Translations under genes and position numbers: made by a program | In this document: piece by piece, positions 1 to 7,886 of the stretch | How positions within the stretch are numbered: position 1 is the stretch's first letter | How the letters are laid out: each line of letters begins with the position of its first letter | Source: Flavimaricola sp. | Lineage (GTDB): Bacteria; Pseudomonadota; Alphaproteobacteria; Rhodobacterales; Rhodobacteraceae | DNA: 39,150 bases | NCBI GenBank assembly: GCA_020629175.1 | Contig: JAHDDU010000013.1 | Location: 1-39,150, forward strand | Direction of reading: 5' to 3' | The notes under the pieces: generated by a model | Told to the model about the DNA's origin: nothing | Seen by the model: only the letters and a program-made list of their open reading frames with translations | Databases searched by the model: none

Positions 1-711
1 GGGATCGAGATAGACGGCACGACAGTCGCGGCAGGAGCGGCGGCGTTGGATGCGCATGTGGCTCGAAAGGCGGCGGCGGCGGGGCTTGATCTGACGTTTT
101 TGCGCACCATTCCGGGGGCCATTGGCGGTGCCGTTCGGATGAATGCGGGGTGTTACGGCACCTATACTGCGGATGTGCTACGAGAGGTTCGTGTGGTGCA
201 TCGTGATGGAGGCGTAGAAGCGCTGAGCGTTGATGCGCTGTCGATGGCCTACCGACAGAGTGAATTGCCGCCTGGCGCTGTGATCGTGAGCGCGGTTTTC
301 GACGCGCCGTCCGGAGATCCGCAAGTGCTTGAGGATCGGATGGCCGAGCAATTGGCCAAGCGCGATGAGACCCAGCCAACCAAAGACCGCACCGCTGGCA
401 GCACCTTCCGTAATCCTGCCGGATTTTCCTCCACTGGCAGGGCCGATGATGTCCATGATTTGAAGGCCTGGAAGGTCATTGATGACGCCGGCATGCGCGG
501 CGCCAAAGTCGGTGGCGCGATCATGAACGAGAAACATTCCAATTTTCTGACAAATGCAGGAAATGCAACGGCAAAAGACCTTGAAACCCTAGGGGAAATG
601 GTCCGGAAAAAGGTTTACGAGACCGCCGGGATCACGCTACAATGGGAAATTATGCGGGTGGGTCAGGAACTGACCGAAGAACCGCAACAGGCGACGAATA
701 TAGGCCCGTAA
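1..711 (+). CDS. murB: UDP-N-acetylenolpyruvoylglucosamine reductase MurB, 5'-truncated
   Basis: MurB reduces UDP-GlcNAc-enolpyruvate to UDP-MurNAc with NADPH and FAD, the second committed step of cytoplasmic peptidoglycan precursor synthesis. The frame is open from base 1, so the N-terminal part of the FAD-binding domain lies outside the window. Visible family marks are the FAD-domain stretch [18 protein letters not shown], the TAGSTFRNP motif containing the catalytic serine, and the NEKHSNFL motif with the late catalytic glutamate. The first in-window ATG (46) is internal and not the true start. It is followed by ddl in the standard dcw order, 79 bases downstream. The identification is secure; only the start is missing. 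Confidence 0.95.
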   Translation, partial: GIEIDGTTVAAGAAALDAHVARKAAAAGLDLTFLRTIPGAIGGAVRMNAGCYGTYTADVLREVRVVHRDGGVEALSVDALSMAYRQSELPPGAVIVSAVFDAPSGDPQVLEDRMAEQLAKRDETQPTKDRTAGSTFRNPAGFSSTGRADDVHDLKAWKVIDDAGMRGAKVGGAIMNEKHSNFLTNAGNATAKDLETLGEMVRKKVYETAGITLQWEIMRVGQELTEEPQQATNIGP

Positions 712-720
712 GAGGCTGAC

Positions 721-739
721 TGATCCGAGGCAAGGATCA
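721..739. repeat. Short inverted repeat between murB and ddl
   Basis: TGATCC (721-726) and GGATCA (734-739) form a perfect 6-bp inverted repeat around a 7-base loop in the 79-base murB-ddl gap. There is no T-tract, so it does not look like an intrinsic terminator. It could be a mild mRNA structure or chance. Confidence 0.3.
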
Positions 740-790
740 AACGATAACGAGAATGGGCCAAAATGGCCTGCGGTTGAGGCGGAATTGGGA

Positions 791-1717
791 ATGTCGAGCA
801 AGACAACCCCCAAAGTCGTTGTGTTGATGGGCGGTCCATCGGCCGAGCGGGAGGTCTCGCTCGTCTCTGGGCGCGAATGTGCAGCGGCTTTGCGGACAGC
901 AGGATGCGAAGTGATTGAGCTTGATGCGGGCGCGGATGTCGTCACGCGTTTGGCTGAGATCGCGCCTGATGTTGTCTTTAACGCGCTGCATGGCCGATGG
1001 GGGGAGGATGGGTGTATCCAGGGCCTCCTCGAATGGGCGCGCATCCCTTATTCGCATTCCGGTGTTTTGGCGTCGGCCATCGCCATGGATAAGGAAAAGG
1101 CCAAGGCTGCCTTTGCTGCTGCTGGATTACCCACTGTTGTCAGTCTTTTAGCGGACAAAGTTGATGTAGAGGCCGCTCATGTGATGCCTCCGCCATATGT
1201 TGTTAAGCCCTATAACGAAGGGTCGAGCGTGGGCATCTACATCGTGCAGCAAAGCGCCAACCGTCCACCGCAGCTGTCAGAGGACATGCCGAAGACCGTA
1301 ATGGTCGAAACCTATGTCCCAGGGCGCGAGTTGACAGTCGCTGTCCTGGACGGGCCGGACGGTCCTCGTGCGCTCACGGTGACCGATATCTATGCCGATG
1401 GCTGGTATGACTACCACGCCAAATACTCAGAGGGCGGCTCACGCCACGTTGTCCCTGCCGAAGTGCCAGCCGAGATTTTCGAGGCTTGCATGACCTACGC
1501 GGTCAAAGCACATGAAGTTTTGGGGTGTAAGGGGCTGAGCCGTACCGATTTTCGCTGGGACGAGGCGAAGGGATTGGACGGCTTGATCCTACTTGAGACC
1601 AACACCCAGCCAGGTATGACGCCGACGTCATTGGCACCGGAACAAGCAGCGCATGTCGGCATTGATTTCCCCACTCTGTGCCGCATGCTGGTGGAGGACG
1701 CCTCATGCGACCGCTGA
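791..1717 (+). CDS. ddl: D-alanine--D-alanine ligase
   Basis: This ATP-grasp enzyme joins two D-alanines to make the dipeptide used by MurF in the cytoplasm. The ATG at 791 is chosen over an upstream TTG at 785 because a GAGGCGG-like ribosome site sits about 9 bases before it; the product is 308 residues, normal for the family. Diagnostic motifs are GPSAEREVSLVSG near the N-terminus, the ALHGRWGEDG loop, the ATP-grasp strand VVKPYNEGSSVG, and the C-terminal LLETNTQPGMTPTSL segment with Mg/ATP ligands. The 3' end overlaps ftsQ by 13 bases, which suggests translational coupling within the dcw operon. Whether it is called ddlA or ddlB cannot be read from sequence; its position in dcw favours the ddlB type. 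Confidence 0.95.
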   Translation: MSSKTTPKVVVLMGGPSAEREVSLVSGRECAAALRTAGCEVIELDAGADVVTRLAEIAPDVVFNALHGRWGEDGCIQGLLEWARIPYSHSGVLASAIAMDKEKAKAAFAAAGLPTVVSLLADKVDVEAAHVMPPPYVVKPYNEGSSVGIYIVQQSANRPPQLSEDMPKTVMVETYVPGRELTVAVLDGPDGPRALTVTDIYADGWYDYHAKYSEGGSRHVVPAEVPAEIFEACMTYAVKAHEVLGCKGLSRTDFRWDEAKGLDGLILLETNTQPGMTPTSLAPEQAAHVGIDFPTLCRMLVEDASCDR

Positions 1718-2601
1718 GGGGTCTCTTTGGCAGCGGCGGCCGCGCCCCATTCCGCGATCCGGCGCCCACACGGTGGGCTTATCGCTACCAGCGCTTAATG
1801 CTCACCCCGTCATTCCGGCGAGCGGTGCGGGTGGGATTGCCCACGGCGCTTTTGGTTTTCATCGGCAGTTATTGGGCGGCTCAGGACAAGAACCGCGCGG
1901 CGGTGACGGCCCAGTACAACGAATTCATGACCGATTTTCAGCACCGGCCCGAGTTTATGGTCACAGGGGTCGATATCACCGGCGCAAATGTGTCCGTGGC
2001 GGCGGCGGTTTCGGGCTTGGTTGATGTAGAATTTCCGATCTCCAGCTGGAGCCTTGATCTGCCAGTGCTGCGTGAGCGCGTGCTTGAACTGTCCGCCGTT
2101 GAAGACGCGGTCGTGCGGATCCGCGCAGGCGGAATGCTTGAGGTCGCTGTGACCGAGCGAGAGCCCGTGGCTGTTTGGCGGCATGTGGATGGCCTGCGGT
2201 TGATTGATACCGAAGGGCACATGATCTCGATGATCCCGAACCGGAGCGCACGGAGCGATCTGCCGCTCATCGCTGGGGACGGAGCGATGGACAACATCGA
2301 AGAAGCGATGGCGCTTTTTGCCGCTGCCGAGCCTGTGTTTGACCGCGTCCGTGGCCTTGTGCGGATGGGCGAGCGTCGTTGGGACCTCGTGCTGGATCGG
2401 GATCAGCGGATTCTGTTGCCAACAGAAGACCCAATCTCGGCGTTGAACCGGGTCATCGCGCTGCATCAGGCCCAAGACATGTTGGACCGCGACATCGTGG
2501 TTGTCGACATGCGAAATGCGGGCCGCCCGACGGTCCGATTGAGCAGTTATGCAATGGGCGGTTTGCACCGCGTACATGCGTCCTCGGGCGCGGAAGAGTA
2601 A
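1705..2601 (+). CDS. ftsQ: Cell division protein FtsQ
   Basis: FtsQ is a bitopic inner-membrane divisome protein whose periplasmic POTRA and beta domains link early and late division proteins (FtsB/FtsL). The product is 298 residues from ATG 1705, which has GGTGGAGGA (1690-1698) six bases upstream. A GTG at 1678 would add nine residues but has no ribosome site. There is a basic cytoplasmic N-terminus, one membrane helix around residues 38-54 (VGLPTALLVFIGSYWAA), then a POTRA-like segment beginning near EFMVTGVDITGANV. It lies between ddl and ftsA as expected. Sequence conservation in this family is low, so position and topology carry much of the identification. Confidence 0.93.
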   Translation: MRPLRGLFGSGGRAPFRDPAPTRWAYRYQRLMLTPSFRRAVRVGLPTALLVFIGSYWAAQDKNRAAVTAQYNEFMTDFQHRPEFMVTGVDITGANVSVAAAVSGLVDVEFPISSWSLDLPVLRERVLELSAVEDAVVRIRAGGMLEVAVTEREPVAVWRHVDGLRLIDTEGHMISMIPNRSARSDLPLIAGDGAMDNIEEAMALFAAAEPVFDRVRGLVRMGERRWDLVLDRDQRILLPTEDPISALNRVIALHQAQDMLDRDIVVVDMRNAGRPTVRLSSYAMGGLHRVHASSGAEE

Positions 2602-2628
2602 CCAAAAAGAAGAAACGTAGGACAGAAC

Positions 2629-3960
2629 ATGGGCGATCTTTACCAAAGCCAGAGAGCGATGCGGAACATGCGGCGGGCGGCGATGCAACGCGGCGTTGTG
2701 GCCATTCTGGATGTTGGCACGTCGAAAATCGCCTGTCTGGTTTTGCGCTTTGACGGTGCTGAAGGGCAGGGCGAGGATGGCATCGGATCCATGGCCGGGC
2801 AATCATCGTTTCGCATTATTGGCGCGGCGACGACGCGGTCACGCGGAGTGCGCTTTGGCGAAGTGGACGCCATGCAAGAGACCGAGCGCGCCATTCGGAC
2901 CGCTGTGCAGGCGGCACAAAAAATGGCGCAAGTCCGTGTGGACCATGTGATCGCCTGCCTCGCGGGCGCGCGGCCTCGATCTTACGGCCTCGACGGGACG
3001 GTTGATGTGGAAAACGTCCATGTGACGGATGCCGACATTGGCGCGGTTCTGGCGGCCTGCGATGTGCCGGATTATGGCGCGGACCGCGAGGTTTTGCACG
3101 CGCAGCCCGTGAACTTCGCGCTCGACAACCGTTCAGGCCTTGCTGATCCGCGCGGTCAGATTGGGCATAAACTGACGGCTGACCTACATTTGCTGACGGT
3201 GGACGCGGCGATTGTGCAGAACCTGTTGTTCTGTATCAAACGCTGTGATCTCGAACTCGCAGGGCTCGCGTCATCTGCCTATGTCTCAGGTATCTCCTCC
3301 CTCGTCGAAGATGAGCAGGAATTGGGGTCGGCCTGTATTGATATGGGCGGCGGATCGACCGGGGTTTCGATCTTTATGCGCAAGCATATGATCTATGCAG
3401 ACGCCGTGCGCATGGGCGGGGATCACATCACCAGCGACATTTCTATGGGCCTGCAAGTGCCGATGGCGACCGCCGAGCGGATCAAGACGTTCTATGGCGG
3501 CACACATGCCACCGGTATGGATGATCGCGAGATGATCGAGATTGGTGGTGATACTGGCGATTGGCATCATGATCGGCGCACCGTGAGCCGAGCCGAGCTT
3601 ATCGGGATTATGCGACCGCGTGTTGAAGAAATCCTTGAAGAAGTTCGGCTGCGACTGGATGCGGCAGGGTTTGAACACTTGCCAAGCCAGCAGATCGTAC
3701 TGACCGGCGGCGGCAGCCAGATCCCCGGCCTTGATGCGCTGGCATCGCGCATTTTGGGGCAACAGGTTCGGTTGGGTCGCCCGTTGCGGGTTCAGGGGTT
3801 GCCTCAGGCCGCAACGGGGCCGGGGTTCTCTGCAGCCGTGGGTCTGACGCTGTTTGCAGCGCATCCGCAAGACGAATGGTGGGACTTTGATGTTCCCGCG
3901 CAAAAGTACCCAAGTCACTCGTTTCGGAGGGCCGTGAAATGGTTTAAGGACAACTGGTGA
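2629..3960 (+). CDS. ftsA: Cell division protein FtsA
   Basis: FtsA is the actin-like ATPase that tethers FtsZ filaments to the inner membrane and recruits later divisome proteins. The 443-residue product starts at ATG 2629 after a TAGGA ribosome site. The phosphate-1 motif VAILDVGTSKIACLVL is at residues 24-39 and the second nucleotide-binding motif CIDMGGGSTGVSIF is mid-protein. ADENOSINE-type motif IVLTGGGSQIPGL is near the C-terminus. The C-terminal SFRRAVKWFKDNW is an amphipathic helix of the kind that binds membrane. It follows ftsQ by 27 bases and precedes ftsZ by 177, a gap that probably holds separate ftsZ promoter signals. Confidence 0.96.
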   Translation: MGDLYQSQRAMRNMRRAAMQRGVVAILDVGTSKIACLVLRFDGAEGQGEDGIGSMAGQSSFRIIGAATTRSRGVRFGEVDAMQETERAIRTAVQAAQKMAQVRVDHVIACLAGARPRSYGLDGTVDVENVHVTDADIGAVLAACDVPDYGADREVLHAQPVNFALDNRSGLADPRGQIGHKLTADLHLLTVDAAIVQNLLFCIKRCDLELAGLASSAYVSGISSLVEDEQELGSACIDMGGGSTGVSIFMRKHMIYADAVRMGGDHITSDISMGLQVPMATAERIKTFYGGTHATGMDDREMIEIGGDTGDWHHDRRTVSRAELIGIMRPRVEEILEEVRLRLDAAGFEHLPSQQIVLTGGGSQIPGLDALASRILGQQVRLGRPLRVQGLPQAATGPGFSAAVGLTLFAAHPQDEWWDFDVPAQKYPSHSFRRAVKWFKDNW

Positions 3961-4137
3961 TACGCAATATTTCGCCCAAGGCACCAAATCCGGGAGTTTA
4001 TCCCCAAGAAACTGCCTATATTTAGTGGCAAAATCTTGCTTTTTCTGCGGCCATACGGCACCAAAGCTGCTAAGATTCTATAGTATTGGTACGATTGCCC
4101 GTTGGGACGGGCCCAAAACAAACAGGCGGACAGCAAC
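3961..4137 (+). promoter_or_regulatory. ftsA-ftsZ intergenic leader with hairpin
   Basis: This 177-base gap is the longest in the dcw run and is AT-richer than its surroundings, so it probably contains an ftsZ promoter. A TATAGT hexamer at 4079-4084 could be a -10 element, but no good -35 was seen 17 bases upstream. A perfect hairpin GCCCGT-TGGG-ACGGGC lies at 4097-4112, followed by the ribosome site AGGCGGA (4124-4130) seven bases before the ftsZ ATG. A TTATCCCCA sequence (3998-4006) is one base off the DnaA-box consensus. No transcription start can be assigned by eye. Confidence 0.4.
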
Positions 4138-5721
4138 ATGACACTCAACCTTTCAATGCCCGGTCAGGAAGACCTCAAGCCGCGGATCACCGTCTTTGGC
4201 GTTGGTGGCGCGGGTGGCAATGCCGTGAACAACATGATCGAGAAAAAGCTCGACGGTGTGGAGTTTGTGGTCGCCAACACGGACGCCCAAGCTTTGCAGC
4301 AAAGCCAGGCTGAGCAGCGCATCCAGATGGGTGTGAAAGTGACCGAAGGTCTGGGGGCAGGGGCCCGTGCGACTGTCGGTGCCGCAGCTGCGGAAGAGAG
4401 CATCGAGCAGATTGTTGATCAACTGGCTGGCGCACATATGTGCTTTATCACCGCTGGTATGGGCGGCGGCACCGGTACAGGTGCTGCTCCGATTATTGCG
4501 CAAGCCGCGCGTGAGTTGGGCGTTCTGACAGTTGGCGTTGTGACCAAGCCTTTCCAGTTTGAGGGCGGCAAGCGCATGAAGCAGGCCGACGAGGGCCTCG
4601 AAGCGCTGCAAAAAGTCGTCGACACGCTGATCATTATCCCGAACCAGAACCTGTTCCGTCTGGCGAATGAAAACACCACCTTCACCGAGGCGTTCGCTCT
4701 GGCTGATGACGTTCTTTACCAAGGTGTTAAAGGCGTCACGGATCTGATGGTGCGTCCTGGCCTGATCAACTTGGATTTTGCCGATGTCCGCGCCGTGATG
4801 GACGAGATGGGCAAAGCGATGATGGGCACAGGCGAAGCTGAGGGCGAGAACCGCGCCGTTCAGGCCGCTGAGAAGGCGATTGCCAACCCGCTGCTGGACG
4901 AGATCAGCCTCGAAGGGGCGAAGGGCGTTCTAATCAACATCACTGGCGGTTACGATCTGACACTGTTCGAGCTGGATGAAGCTGCGAACAAAATCCGCGA
5001 AAAGGTTGATCCTGACGCGAACATCATCGTGGGTTCCACCCTCGACACCGAGATGACGGGCCAGATGCGGGTCAGCGTCGTGGCGACGGGCATCGACGCT
5101 CTCGCCTCAACATCCGAGACGCCACTGCCGCGCCGCTCTATGGCGCAGCCGATCCAGCAGCCGTCCAGCATCGAAGTGGAAGTGCAAGAAGAAGCGCCAG
5201 CGCCGATGGCCGCACCCGTCGCAGCGGCAGCTACGATGGCTGTTGTCGAAGATCCTGCACCCGCCGCTGAGCCAGAGCCATCGCTCTTTGACACGACGAC
5301 AGCTGGGACGGATGAGTTCCGTGCCGCACCGGTGATGGAAGAAGTGGCAGCGGAGCCGGAAATGCCAGCACCCGCATACCAGCCGCGCCCCGAGCCACAG
5401 GTCGACATCGCCCCTGAGAGCTTTGTTGCCCCCCGCGCCGCCGTGCCTGGTACGCCATCGCCTGAAGCGCTGGCTCGCTTGCGGGCAGCGGCTGGCCGTG
5501 AAGCACCAGCAGTAGAGCCTCAGGCAACAGAGGAAGAGCGTCCACGCTTTGGCATCGGATCTTTGATCAACCGGATGTCCGGCTCTGCTCAGGCCAGCGA
5601 ACCGGCCGAGCCCGTGCGTCAGCAGCCGTCGTTCAGCTCATCCCGCGCGGTTGATGTTGAGGCGGAAGAAGATCAGGAGCGGATCGAAATTCCAGCGTTC
5701 CTGCGTCGTCAAGCCAACTAA
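4138..5721 (+). CDS. ftsZ: Cell division protein FtsZ
   Basis: FtsZ is the tubulin-like GTPase that forms the cytokinetic ring. The chosen ATG (4138) has AGGCGGA seven bases upstream; an upstream in-frame TTG at 4102 lies inside the leader hairpin region and is rejected. The product is 527 residues. The GTPase domain shows [14 protein letters not shown] at about 21-34, the tubulin signature [10 protein letters not shown] at 109-118 and the T7-loop segment NLDFADV. From about residue 330 to 510 there is a long Ala/Pro/Glu-rich disordered linker typical of alphaproteobacteria. The last residues, [12 protein letters not shown], are the conserved C-terminal peptide that binds FtsA and other partners. 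Confidence 0.97.
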   Translation: MTLNLSMPGQEDLKPRITVFGVGGAGGNAVNNMIEKKLDGVEFVVANTDAQALQQSQAEQRIQMGVKVTEGLGAGARATVGAAAAEESIEQIVDQLAGAHMCFITAGMGGGTGTGAAPIIAQAARELGVLTVGVVTKPFQFEGGKRMKQADEGLEALQKVVDTLIIIPNQNLFRLANENTTFTEAFALADDVLYQGVKGVTDLMVRPGLINLDFADVRAVMDEMGKAMMGTGEAEGENRAVQAAEKAIANPLLDEISLEGAKGVLINITGGYDLTLFELDEAANKIREKVDPDANIIVGSTLDTEMTGQMRVSVVATGIDALASTSETPLPRRSMAQPIQQPSSIEVEVQEEAPAPMAAPVAAAATMAVVEDPAPAAEPEPSLFDTTTAGTDEFRAAPVMEEVAAEPEMPAPAYQPRPEPQVDIAPESFVAPRAAVPGTPSPEALARLRAAAGREAPAVEPQATEEERPRFGIGSLINRMSGSAQASEPAEPVRQQPSFSSSRAVDVEAEEDQERIEIPAFLRRQAN

Positions 5722-5757
5722 TCTCACGGTCTGACGCCACGTTCAATCGAGTGTGAA

Positions 5758-5790
5758 GAGGCTGCCACTGGCGGCCTCTTTTCGTTTTTA
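5758..5790 (+). terminator. Rho-independent terminator after ftsZ
   Basis: A 9-bp stem GAGGCTGCC / GGCGGCCTC (one G-U pair) with a 3-base loop ends at 5778 and is followed by TTTTCGTTTTT. It lies 36 bases after the ftsZ stop, so it would end the dcw transcript before lpxC. Confidence 0.85.
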
Positions 5791-5835
5791 AACGCTTTTT
5801 CAACGCCTTGCACGGATCGGGCCATCGTCAAATTC

Positions 5836-5867
5836 CGGTTGCAATAGAGTGTTTCAAACGGTTGCAA
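5836..5867 (+). repeat. Direct repeat upstream of lpxC
   Basis: The 9-mer CGGTTGCAA occurs at 5836-5844 and again at 5859-5867, 23 bases apart start to start (about two helical turns). Each contains the palindrome TTGCAA. It lies between the ftsZ terminator and the lpxC start, so it is a candidate operator or promoter element; no factor can be named. Confidence 0.35.
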
Positions 5868-5939
5868 AGTGTGAGTTGAGAGAGGGCGGGGGCGTCCCTA
5901 TTTTCCAGCGAGTAAATCAATTGATCTGTTGGACACTTC

Positions 5940-6860
5940 GTGCAAACAACCCTCGCCAAACACGTTTCCTTTTCAGGAACCGGGCTTCACACCGGCAAAC
6001 CCGCGACACTCGTTGTGCGGCCTGCTGTGGCGGGGCATGGCATTGTGTTTGAGCGGTCCGATGTGACTGGCCGAAAGGCCCGCGTTGCGGCAAAGTGGGA
6101 CAATGTGATCGTCTCTCCCCTGAACACCCGGATTGAGAACGCAGACGGTATCTCGGTCTCAACCATTGAGCACATCATGGCCGCTTTGGCGGGTTGCGGT
6201 GTGCACAACGTTCTTATTTCAATTGACGGACCTGAGGTACCAATCCTCGATGGGAGCGCGGCTCAATTTGTCCGTGGTTTTGTGGGGGCGGGCGTGCGCC
6301 GCCTTGATGCTGCGCTTTCGGTGATTGAAGTGCTGCGCCCGGTCGAAGTTATCAACGGGGACGCCAGTGCACGGCTTGAACCTGCGGCTGAGCCGACGAT
6401 GGATTACACCATTGATTTTGCGGACGCGGCGATCGGCCGACAGCAAAAAGTGATGAGGCTCGCAAACGGACGATTTATCCGCGAGCTGTGCGACAGCCGG
6501 ACGTTCTGCCGTCAGTCGGATGTTGATGCGATGCGGGCCAAAGGGCTGGCCCTCGGCGGTACTTTGCGCAACGCCGTAGTCGTTGACGGTGACAAGGTTC
6601 TGAGCCCGGGCGGCTTGCGCCATGCGGATGAGGCCGTGCGTCATAAGATGCTGGACGCAATGGGAGATTTGGCCACCGCTGGAGCGCCGATCCTGGGGCG
6701 TTACGTCGGCGTACGGTCGGGACATGCCATGACCAATCAGGTTTTACGCGCTCTCTTTGCGGATCAGCGAAACTGGCGGCTCCGCGCATGCGATATGGCC
6801 TTGGCCGCGCAATTGCCGGGTGCGGGCGTCGTTGCCGCTGACCTTGCCGAGGTGGCCTGA
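5940..6860 (+). CDS. lpxC: UDP-3-O-acyl-N-acetylglucosamine deacetylase LpxC
   Basis: LpxC is the zinc-dependent deacetylase that commits UDP-3-O-acyl-GlcNAc to lipid A synthesis in the cytoplasm. The 306-residue product starts at GTG 5940; the ribosome site is weak (GGAC), and the family N-terminus QTTLAKHVSFSGTGLHTG begins right there, which supports this start. The zinc ligands align as His78 (in TIEHIMAAL), His235 and Asp239 (in RHKMLDAMGD), and the catalytic His262 (in SGHAMTN), at nearly the same numbering as in E. coli. Low translation efficiency from the GTG start would fit an enzyme that is normally limiting, but that is inference. Confidence 0.96.
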   Translation: MQTTLAKHVSFSGTGLHTGKPATLVVRPAVAGHGIVFERSDVTGRKARVAAKWDNVIVSPLNTRIENADGISVSTIEHIMAALAGCGVHNVLISIDGPEVPILDGSAAQFVRGFVGAGVRRLDAALSVIEVLRPVEVINGDASARLEPAAEPTMDYTIDFADAAIGRQQKVMRLANGRFIRELCDSRTFCRQSDVDAMRAKGLALGGTLRNAVVVDGDKVLSPGGLRHADEAVRHKMLDAMGDLATAGAPILGRYVGVRSGHAMTNQVLRALFADQRNWRLRACDMALAAQLPGAGVVAADLAEVA

Positions 6861-6911
6861 GGCGTTTGCCTGTGAAAAGGCATTTTGCACCTGAAAAATT
6901 CATGCTACACC

Positions 6912-6959
6912 TGTGGATAACAGGGCCGAAGGCCCGAAATAAACGGTTATCCCCGGGGG
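6912..6959. promoter_or_regulatory. Nested inverted repeat with a DnaA-box match upstream of bamD
   Basis: GGATAAC (6915-6921) pairs with GTTATCC (6946-6952), enclosing a second hairpin GGGCC-GAA... GGCCC (6923-6927 and 6931-6935). The left arm is part of TGTGGATAA (6912-6920), the exact reverse complement of the DnaA consensus TTATCCACA; the right arm contains TTATCCCC. The run CCCCGGGGG (6951-6959) includes the probable bamD ribosome site, which could therefore be masked by pairing. Function is not established; a 9-mer match is expected about 0.3 times by chance in a window this size. Confidence 0.35.
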
Positions 6960-6966
6960 CGTGGTA

Positions 6967-7827
6967 ATGGCAGGCCACACAGGCAAACGAACAGATCCTA
7001 TCCGCGCGGCAGGACGAGCGGCCACTTTGGCGCTTGCTTTCCTGGCCGGATGCAGTGGTTTTGACCCCCGCGCTGAGGGGTCGTTGGACAATTACACACC
7101 TGAAGAGATTTTCCAGCGCGGTGAAGTCGAACTGGATAGAGGGCAGGGCGATGACGCCGCCTTTTACTTTGGTGAGATTGAGCGGCTCTATCCCTATTCA
7201 GAACTCGCCAAGCGCGCTTTGATCATGCAGGCATTCGCATATCATTCCGATCAGGACTATCCCAACAGCCGCGCTGCCGCGCAGAGATACCTCGATTTTT
7301 ATCCTGCAGAAGAAGACGCCGCTTATGCGCAATACCTTCTGGCGTTGAGCTACTACGATCAGATTGATGAAATCGGACGGGATCAGGGGCTGACGTTTCA
7401 GGCGCTACAAGCCTTGCGCGCGGTGATCGAGCTCTATCCAGACAGCGAATATGCCCGCTCGTCTATCCTGAAATTCGATCTGGCCTTTGACCACCTTGCG
7501 GCCAAAGAGATGGAGATTGGGCGGTATTACCTCCGGCGCAATCACTTTGCGGCGTCTGTGAACCGGTTCCGCGTCGTGGTTGAGGATTTTCAGACCACCA
7601 GCCATACGCCAGAAGCGTTGCACCGCTTGGTTGAAGCGTACCTGTCGCTCGGCCTGACGGATGAGGCGCAGACGGCGGGTGCCATCCTTGGGTACAACTA
7701 CCAAGATACCGAATGGTACGCAGACAGCTATGCCCTCCTCACCGGGCAAGGGTTGGAGGCACGGTCGGCTGGGGATAACTGGCTCTCTGCGATTTACCGG
7801 CAGGTCGTCCGGGGCGAATGGCTCTGA
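6967..7827 (+). CDS. bamD: Outer membrane assembly lipoprotein BamD
   Basis: BamD is the essential lipoprotein of the BAM complex that folds beta-barrel proteins into the outer membrane. The ATG at 6967 is preceded by GGGGGC; a GTG at 6961 overlaps that site and is rejected. The 286-residue precursor has a lipoprotein signal with lipobox LAGC and acylated Cys29. The mature part is TPR repeats: YTPEEIFQRGEVELDRG, then YPYSELAKRALIMQAFAYHSD and YPDSEYARSSILKF segments, all typical of BamD. It lies between lpxC and recN, a gene order known from Rhodobacteraceae. Confidence 0.93.
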   Translation: MAGHTGKRTDPIRAAGRAATLALAFLAGCSGFDPRAEGSLDNYTPEEIFQRGEVELDRGQGDDAAFYFGEIERLYPYSELAKRALIMQAFAYHSDQDYPNSRAAAQRYLDFYPAEEDAAYAQYLLALSYYDQIDEIGRDQGLTFQALQALRAVIELYPDSEYARSSILKFDLAFDHLAAKEMEIGRYYLRRNHFAASVNRFRVVVEDFQTTSHTPEALHRLVEAYLSLGLTDEAQTAGAILGYNYQDTEWYADSYALLTGQGLEARSAGDNWLSAIYRQVVRGEWL

Positions 7828-7886
7828 TCTCTTGACGGTTTTGGCCCGCCCGGTCATGCAGGGCAGGCACTTTCCTTGGGGCTTTC

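Noticed and set aside
1810..2802. Minus-strand open frame of 330 codons opposite ftsQ/ftsA
   Set aside because: It crosses two secure genes and their junction, and its translation is His/Arg-rich without recognisable motifs.
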